Shown in pieces: positions 58,987 through 64,000 of a stretch of DNA of 64,000 nt (position 1 is the first letter of the stretch; every line of letters starts with the position of its first letter). The stretch spans positions 1 to 64,000 of the forward strand of contig CAIKKN010000033.1 in NCBI GenBank assembly GCA_903827945.1. Reading direction: 5' to 3'. The notes below the pieces were generated by a model. That model did no database searches, was not told where the DNA came from, and was given only the letters and a program-made list of their open reading frames with translations. Origin of the DNA: an uncultured Actinomycetes bacterium (lineage in GTDB: Bacteria; Actinomycetota; Actinomycetes; Nanopelagicales; Nanopelagicaceae). Both the position numbers and the translations under genes were made by a program.

Positions 58987-61716
58987 GTGGCTAAAGTTCG
59001 CGTTTATGAGTTAGCGAAAGAGTTAGGTTTAGAGAGCAAAGAGTTGCTTGCTAAGCTGCAAGAAGTGGGCGAATTTGTTCGCTCGGCTTCATCGACTGTC
59101 GAAGCACCTGTTGTGCGTAAGTTGATGGAGAAATTCCCGGATATGAAGCCGGTTGAGGATTCTCCAAAGCCAGTAGCTGCTGGATCTAAAAAGGTTAAGA
59201 AAGCAGTTGCAAAACAAACACCGACCCCAGAAGAAATTGAAGCTGCAATTGCTTCACTCGATGAGGGCACCCGATCTCAGATTGAAAAAATAACACGTGA
59301 AGTTGCAGCTCCAGCAGTAGAACTTCCAGCTGCGCCCGCAGTTCCAAATCCAACTGCCCCCGCGGCTCCAACTTCTCCAACTTCTTCAACTGCACCAGCT
59401 GCAGCAAATCCATTTTCTGCTATGCCACGCCCGCCTCGTGCAGGTAACAATCCATTCTCTTCAGCAGTTGGAGGAGCAATTCCTCGCCCACCTGCTCGTC
59501 GACCACTTCATCCAGGTGAGCGCCCTCCTCAAACAGGAGCAGCGCGACCACCAATGTCAGGTGCTCGTCCAGGTCAAACTCGTCCAGGTTTTGCGCAACG
59601 TGGTCCGTCTTCAGGACCGGGTTCCACAAGACCAGGTGGCGGCGCAGGCGCGGGTGCACCCTCACGTCCAGGTGGCGCACCAGGAAGTTCATCTCCATAT
59701 CGTCCGGGTACTCCTGGAACCGGTACCGGCGCTGCTCCAGCAGGCGGACAAACTTTTGGAAAAGGCCCAGCTCGTCATCAACGTGGTGGCGCTGCAGGTG
59801 CGTTTGGTAAGCAAACCGGAAAGAGCCGTAAAGCACACAAGAGCAAGAAGGCTTTGCGTGAAGAATTCGACAACATGGCGGCGCCAAGTCTTGGCGGAGC
59901 AGTAGTACCTCGCGGAGATGGAAAGACAGTAGTTCGTCTTCGTCGCGGAGCGTCATTAATGGATCTTGCAGAAAAAATTAATGCGGACGCGTCGGCACTT
60001 GTTTCCGCACTTTTCCACCTAGGTGAAATGGTGACAGCAACTCAATCAGTTGATGAAGATACTTTCGCGATTCTTGGTGGCGAGATGGGTTATGTCATTG
60101 AAATCGTTAGTCCAGAAGATGAGGATCGCGAACTTCTTGAAGAGTTCGATATTAACCTCGCTGCTGAACTCGAGAATGTCGATGATGCTGATCTCGTAGT
60201 GCGCTCGCCGATTGTGACTGTTATGGGTCACGTCGATCACGGTAAAACACGCCTCTTGGATAGCATCCGAAGCACTGAAGTTATTAAGTCTGAAGCAGGC
60301 GGAATTACTCAGCACATTGGTGCATATCAAATTCATCACATGCATGATGGTGTGGAACGTGCAATTACCTTTATCGATACTCCTGGTCACGAAGCATTCA
60401 CAGCAATGCGTGCTCGTGGAACAAAGGTCACAGATATTGCAGTTCTCGTTGTTGCAGCAGATGATGGCGTGATGCCACAGACAATTGAAGCGTTGAACCA
60501 TGCTCAAGCAGCTGACGTTCCAATCGTTGTTGCTGTTAACAAAATTGATAAAGAAGGCGCAAATCCAGATAAGGTGCGTCAACAATTAACCGAGTACAAC
60601 TTGATTGCCGAGGAATACGGCGGCACGACAATCTTCGTAAATGTCTCTGCAAAATCAGGTGAGGGCGTCGATGCACTTATCGATTCGATTCTTCTTACCG
60701 CAGATGCAGCTCTCGATCTTCGCGCCGTAGCTAACGATGTAGCTCGCGGTGTGGCCATTGAAGCCAACCTTGATAAGGGCCGTGGCCCTGTCGCAACGGT
60801 GCTTGTTCAACGTGGAACTCTTCACGTTGGAGATGCAATCGTTGCCGGTGGAGCTTATGGTCGCGTTCGTGCGATGTTGGATGAAAATGGAGATGCAGTA
60901 ACTGAAGCAGGTCCATCTCGCCCAGTTCAGGTTCTTGGATTCACAAGCGTTCCAGGTGCTGGAGATTCATTCATCGTCGCAGAAGACGATCGCACCGCCC
61001 GTCAAATTGCTGAGAAGCGTCAACTAGCAATGAGAAATGCAATGCTTGCTAAGACTCGCAAGAAGGTTTCACTTGAAGACTTCATGGAACAGTCAAAGGT
61101 CAGCACGCTCAATCTCATCATCAAGGGCGACGTATCTGGTTCTGTGGAAGCTTTGGAAGATGCGCTCATGCAGCTTGATGTTGGTGCTGAAGTTGATCTA
61201 CGTGTTATCCACCGTGGTGTGGGTGCAATTACGAAGAACGACGTCACACTCGCTTCTGCTTCAACAGCTGTCATCATTGGCTTCAACGTTAAGCCAGAAC
61301 CTCAGACAGCAGTATTCGCCGATCAAGAAGGTGTCGAAGTTCGTTTCTACACTGTCATCTACAAAGCAATCGAAGAAATCGAAGCATCGCTTAAGGGTCT
61401 TCTCAAGCCAGAATTTGAAGAAGTTGTCCTTGGAAATGCAGAAGTTCGCGAAATCTTCCGCTCCAGCAAATTTGGAAATATTGCTGGTTGCTTAGTTCAA
61501 GATGGAATTATCAAGCGAAACGGTAAAGCTCGCGTTATGCGCGGTGGAACTGTTGTCGGCGATAATTTGGCGATCGAATCACTTCGTCGATTTAAGGATG
61601 ATGCAACTGAAGTTCGTGACGGATATGAGTGTGGTATCGGTCTTGGATCATTCAACGACATCCAAGAAGGAGACACAATTCAGGTATTTGAAATCCGCGA
61701 AAAGAAGCGTGACTAA
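58987..61716 (+). CDS. infB: Translation initiation factor IF-2
   Basis: IF-2 is the GTPase that brings initiator tRNA to the 30S subunit. The 909-aa protein has the IF2_N helix ([20 protein letters not shown]), a long disordered Pro/Ala/Gly/Arg-rich linker (about 60-290), a second IF2_N-type segment, then the G domain with GHVDHGKT (about 413), DTPGHEAF and NKIDK, and the C-terminal beta-barrel domains. The GTG start follows GAAAGG (58976-58981). The linker, with repeated RPG units, is typical of Actinobacteria. Confidence 0.96.
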   Translation: MAKVRVYELAKELGLESKELLAKLQEVGEFVRSASSTVEAPVVRKLMEKFPDMKPVEDSPKPVAAGSKKVKKAVAKQTPTPEEIEAAIASLDEGTRSQIEKITREVAAPAVELPAAPAVPNPTAPAAPTSPTSSTAPAAANPFSAMPRPPRAGNNPFSSAVGGAIPRPPARRPLHPGERPPQTGAARPPMSGARPGQTRPGFAQRGPSSGPGSTRPGGGAGAGAPSRPGGAPGSSSPYRPGTPGTGTGAAPAGGQTFGKGPARHQRGGAAGAFGKQTGKSRKAHKSKKALREEFDNMAAPSLGGAVVPRGDGKTVVRLRRGASLMDLAEKINADASALVSALFHLGEMVTATQSVDEDTFAILGGEMGYVIEIVSPEDEDRELLEEFDINLAAELENVDDADLVVRSPIVTVMGHVDHGKTRLLDSIRSTEVIKSEAGGITQHIGAYQIHHMHDGVERAITFIDTPGHEAFTAMRARGTKVTDIAVLVVAADDGVMPQTIEALNHAQAADVPIVVAVNKIDKEGANPDKVRQQLTEYNLIAEEYGGTTIFVNVSAKSGEGVDALIDSILLTADAALDLRAVANDVARGVAIEANLDKGRGPVATVLVQRGTLHVGDAIVAGGAYGRVRAMLDENGDAVTEAGPSRPVQVLGFTSVPGAGDSFIVAEDDRTARQIAEKRQLAMRNAMLAKTRKKVSLEDFMEQSKVSTLNLIIKGDVSGSVEALEDALMQLDVGAEVDLRVIHRGVGAITKNDVTLASASTAVIIGFNVKPEPQTAVFADQEGVEVRFYTVIYKAIEEIEASLKGLLKPEFEEVVLGNAEVREIFRSSKFGNIAGCLVQDGIIKRNGKARVMRGGTVVGDNLAIESLRRFKDDATEVRDGYECGIGLGSFNDIQEGDTIQVFEIREKKRD

Positions 61717-62132
61717 TGGCTTCTAATCGTGTGTTAAAAGTTGCCGATCGCATTAAGGAAGTTATTGCGCAACTTCTCGAAACCAGAGTTAAAGATCCAC
61801 GCCTTGGCTTCATCACAATAACGGATGTGCGTGTTACTGGAGACTTGCAACAGGCTTCAATTTTCTATACAGTCCTTGGTGATGACGAGGCACGTTCGTC
61901 GACAGCAGCAGCTCTAGCTTCTGCAAAAGGAATGCTCAGGGCTGAGGTCGGGCAAGCGTTAAATTTACGAATCGTCCCGACACTTGAATTTTTCGCCGAT
62001 GGACTTCAAGAAAGCGCATCAGCAATGAATGATTTGATGAGCGAAGTCCGTCGAAAAGACGAAGAACTGGCAAAGTTACGGGCAAATGCAAAACCAATTG
62101 GTGATGCCGACCCCTACAAGGTTCACGAGTAA
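61716..62132 (+). CDS. rbfA: Ribosome-binding factor A
   Basis: RbfA matures the 5' end of 16S rRNA. The 138-aa KH-type protein has RVADRIKEVIAQLLE-like start (KVADRIKEVIAQLLETRVKDPRL), FITITDVRVTGDLQQA and the ending LRIVPTLEFFADGLQES. The start overlaps the infB stop by one base. Length is normal for Actinobacteria. Confidence 0.95.
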   Translation: MASNRVLKVADRIKEVIAQLLETRVKDPRLGFITITDVRVTGDLQQASIFYTVLGDDEARSSTAAALASAKGMLRAEVGQALNLRIVPTLEFFADGLQESASAMNDLMSEVRRKDEELAKLRANAKPIGDADPYKVHE

Positions 62133-62135
62133 AAT

Positions 62136-63011
62136 ATGAACGGCTTCTTGGTTATCGATAAACCAAGTGGAATGACAAGCCACGATGTGGTCGCAAAGAT
62201 TCGAAAGCGATTTGGAACTAAACGTGTAGGTCACGCAGGAACGCTAGATCCGATGGCTACCGGCGTTCTTGTAATCGGTATTGGTAATGCAACAAAATTG
62301 ATGCAATACATAGTTGATGGTTCAAAGAGCTACCAAGCAACAATCTCATTAGGAGCAGCTACTCATACTGACGATAAAGAGGGCGATGTAATTTCAGTTG
62401 CCGACCCTGCAGTTCTCAACTCTGTAACTGAAGAAGCAATTCGCACTGAGCTAAATAAGTTTGTTGGAAATATTCAACAAAAACCAAGTTCTGTGTCAGC
62501 GATAAAAGTAGATGGTAAGACGGCTCATCAGCGAGTGCGCGATGGCGAAGTTGTTGATCTTCCGGCTCGCGAAGTCACGATTTCCAAGCTAGAGGTTCTA
62601 TCAATTGAAAAATTAGAAGAAACTATCTTGGTCAAAGTTGTGGTCGACTGCTCGGCAGGTACGTATATTCGAGCGATTGCTCGTGATCTTGGAAATTTGC
62701 TTCATGTTGGTGGTCATCTCACGGAATTGCGCAGAACGCTGGTGTCGCCTTTTTCCTTGAATGAATCCGGTGGAATTGAAGATGCGCCAATCATTGAAAC
62801 GGCAGCTGGTATTTCGCGAGTGCTCCCCACTCGTCAATTAGATTTTGAAGAACAGAGCGAAATTTCCTTCGGAAGAAGCGTGAGCGCCAACCCAGGAGAG
62901 GGGATTTATGCCGCAATCTCCAGCTCGGGTAACTTTGCAGCGCTCCTTGAAAATAAGGAATCTGGTGGAAAGGTAGCGGCAGCGCCCAAGCTTGTCGCTG
63001 TGCAAGAATAA
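62136..63011 (+). CDS. truB: tRNA pseudouridine(55) synthase
   Basis: TruB isomerises U55 in the T loop of tRNAs. The 291-aa protein has DKPSGMTSHDVV, catalytic Asp38 in GHAGTLDPMATGVL, KSYQATISLG, and the C-terminal region with CSAGTYIRAIARDLG. It starts 3 nt after the rbfA stop and ends 4 nt before ribF. Length and motifs are normal. Confidence 0.95.
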   Translation: MNGFLVIDKPSGMTSHDVVAKIRKRFGTKRVGHAGTLDPMATGVLVIGIGNATKLMQYIVDGSKSYQATISLGAATHTDDKEGDVISVADPAVLNSVTEEAIRTELNKFVGNIQQKPSSVSAIKVDGKTAHQRVRDGEVVDLPAREVTISKLEVLSIEKLEETILVKVVVDCSAGTYIRAIARDLGNLLHVGGHLTELRRTLVSPFSLNESGGIEDAPIIETAAGISRVLPTRQLDFEEQSEISFGRSVSANPGEGIYAAISSSGNFAALLENKESGGKVAAAPKLVAVQE

Positions 63012-63015
63012 TCAG

Positions 63016-63888
63016 ATGAAGACCACCTCCATCGCTATCGGAATCTTTGATGGCGTTCATGCTGGTCATCAACAAATTCTCAAAGAGGCTTCTCGTCACG
63101 GCCGAGTTGTTGCGCTAACTTTTTATCCGCACCCCACTTCCATTTTTGCTCCAGAACGAACTCCCTCGGCGATTGTAAATATCGAAGATAGAATTGCGCT
63201 TCTCGAGGAAAATGGAGCCTCGGAAGTAGTGGTTATTGAATTTACAAAAGAGTTTTCCGCTAAATCTCCCGAGGATTTCATTCAAGAAGTTCTTATAGAT
63301 CAACTTCACGCAACTCACGTCACTGTTGGAGAAAATTTCACCTTTGGCCACAAAGCTTCGGGGAGCGTTGAAACACTCAATAAATATGGAAAGAACTTTG
63401 GCCTAAGTGCCGTGCATCTAAAAGAAGATCGCGGTTCTGCAATCTCTTCAACCCGTATTCGCAATCTCATTGTTGATGGCGATATTGAGCGTGCAAATGA
63501 ATTACTCACCCGCCCTTACTATTTAAAAGGCCCAGTCGTACATGGCGAAAAACGCGGTCGCACCATTGGATACCCGACAGCAAACCTTGGTTTAGCAGAC
63601 CATGCAACAATTCCAGCCGATGGTATTTATGCAGGCTGGTTAAGTGTGGGAGATCATCGTTGGGCAGCAGCAATATCAATTGGAACGAATCCAACTTTTC
63701 CAGGCGTTCGAGGTAGGCAAGTCGAGGCGTATGCAATTGATCAAGAAGGATTGGACTTATACGACCAAACCGCATCAATTGAATTCGTTTCACGATTACG
63801 TGACACGCTGAAATTTGATGGTCTAGATCCCCTCTTGCTTCAAATGGCAGAGGATTGTGCCGAAGCGAAAAGGGTGCTGGGGCGTTAA
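63016..63888 (+). CDS. ribF: Bifunctional riboflavin kinase / FAD synthetase
   Basis: RibF phosphorylates riboflavin to FMN and adenylates FMN to FAD. The product (290 aa) has the N-terminal nucleotidyltransferase with GIFDGVHAGHQQIL and ISSTRIRNLI, and the C-terminal riboflavin kinase with HGEKRGRTIGYPTANLGL. ATG 63016 is preferred over an in-frame GTG at 62992 inside truB because the family starts here; AAGAAT ends 6 nt before the ATG. This ends the nusA-infB-type block. Confidence 0.94.
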   Translation: MKTTSIAIGIFDGVHAGHQQILKEASRHGRVVALTFYPHPTSIFAPERTPSAIVNIEDRIALLEENGASEVVVIEFTKEFSAKSPEDFIQEVLIDQLHATHVTVGENFTFGHKASGSVETLNKYGKNFGLSAVHLKEDRGSAISSTRIRNLIVDGDIERANELLTRPYYLKGPVVHGEKRGRTIGYPTANLGLADHATIPADGIYAGWLSVGDHRWAAAISIGTNPTFPGVRGRQVEAYAIDQEGLDLYDQTASIEFVSRLRDTLKFDGLDPLLLQMAEDCAEAKRVLGR

Positions 63889-64000
63889 TTCCCGCATAAA
63901 TCCTCCTCGATTTCTCTCGATTCAAGCCCGCTGGTAACCTTTGCCTGCTAGTAAAACTAGTACAAAGCGAGATAGTGCGCCTTCGTGAGTTACACCGAGG
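63889..64000 (+). other. Intergenic region at the window end
   Basis: No gene is seen in these 112 nt. There is a short inverted repeat CTAGT-AAA-ACTAG around 63948-63960 and a possible -10 TAACCT at 63935-63940. In related gene orders rpsO follows ribF, so this may be its promoter and leader, but the next gene lies outside the window. Confidence 0.4.

Noticed and set aside
59420-60585. Long open frames antisense to infB (178 and 179 aa)
   Set aside because: They mirror infB coding sequence, have no ribosome-binding site or recognisable domain, and arise from codon bias.

Overview
The window is 64 kb of chromosomal core from a streamlined, rather AT-rich actinobacterium. Gene order is the evidence: tig-clpP1-clpP2-clpX-valS-folC-DUF4233-ndk-mreBCD-mrdA-rodA-rne-rplU-rpmA-obgE-proB, then gatCAB-ilvD-ilvBNC-serA-leuB-ilvE-cimA, then xerC/rpsB-tsf-pyrH-frr-cdsA-rlmN ... 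dxr-rseP-ispG-proS ... rimP-nusA-ylxR-infB-rbfA-truB-ribF. This is actinobacterial synteny (paired ClpP, DUF4233 after folC, CimA with SerA/LeuB). Base composition well below most Actinobacteria, many start/stop overlaps and very short spacers suggest a planktonic freshwater lineage of the acI / Nanopelagicales type. That placement is inference; no marker gene was searched.

Layout. 1-9 kb: tRNA-Pro, trigger factor, Clp protease, ValRS, folate, NDP kinase. 9-15 kb: rod-shape and elongation machinery (MreBCD, PBP2, RodA). 15-19.6 kb: RNase E/G, L21, L27, Obg. 19.6-23.1 kb: proline synthesis (proB, proA), interrupted by a reverse-strand beta-lactamase-family serine hydrolase. 23.1-26.4 kb: GatCAB amidotransferase. 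26.4-36.9 kb: branched-chain amino acid block (ilvD, ilvB, ilvN, ilvC, serA, leuB, ilvE, cimA). 36.9-43 kb: XerC, S2, EF-Ts, UMP kinase, RRF, CdsA, RlmN. 43-51 kb: a polyamine island (gamma-aminobutyraldehyde dehydrogenase, PotDABC, ureohydrolase, GABA-type aminotransferase) set between rlmN and dxr. 51-64 kb: MEP-pathway genes dxr and ispG, RseP, ProRS, a TSUP permease, then the RimP/NusA/YlxR/IF2/RbfA/TruB/RibF block.

Three things stand out. (1) ilvB is preceded by an apparent transcription attenuator: a near-consensus promoter, a 15-codon leader peptide with Val-Val-Ile and a terminal Ile that starts about where transcription should start, a long hairpin over its stop codon, and a strong intrinsic terminator. 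(2) The ilvB reading frame is broken by a -1 shift near 29428, best explained by loss of one C from a CCC run (real mutation or assembly error). (3) At least ten start codons lie 4-8 nt, most often exactly 6 nt, after a TANNNT-like -10 hexamer, including two divergent pairs, which implies widespread leaderless transcription. No CRISPR array, prophage, insertion sequence or defence system was seen, and I found no clearly new multi-gene system.
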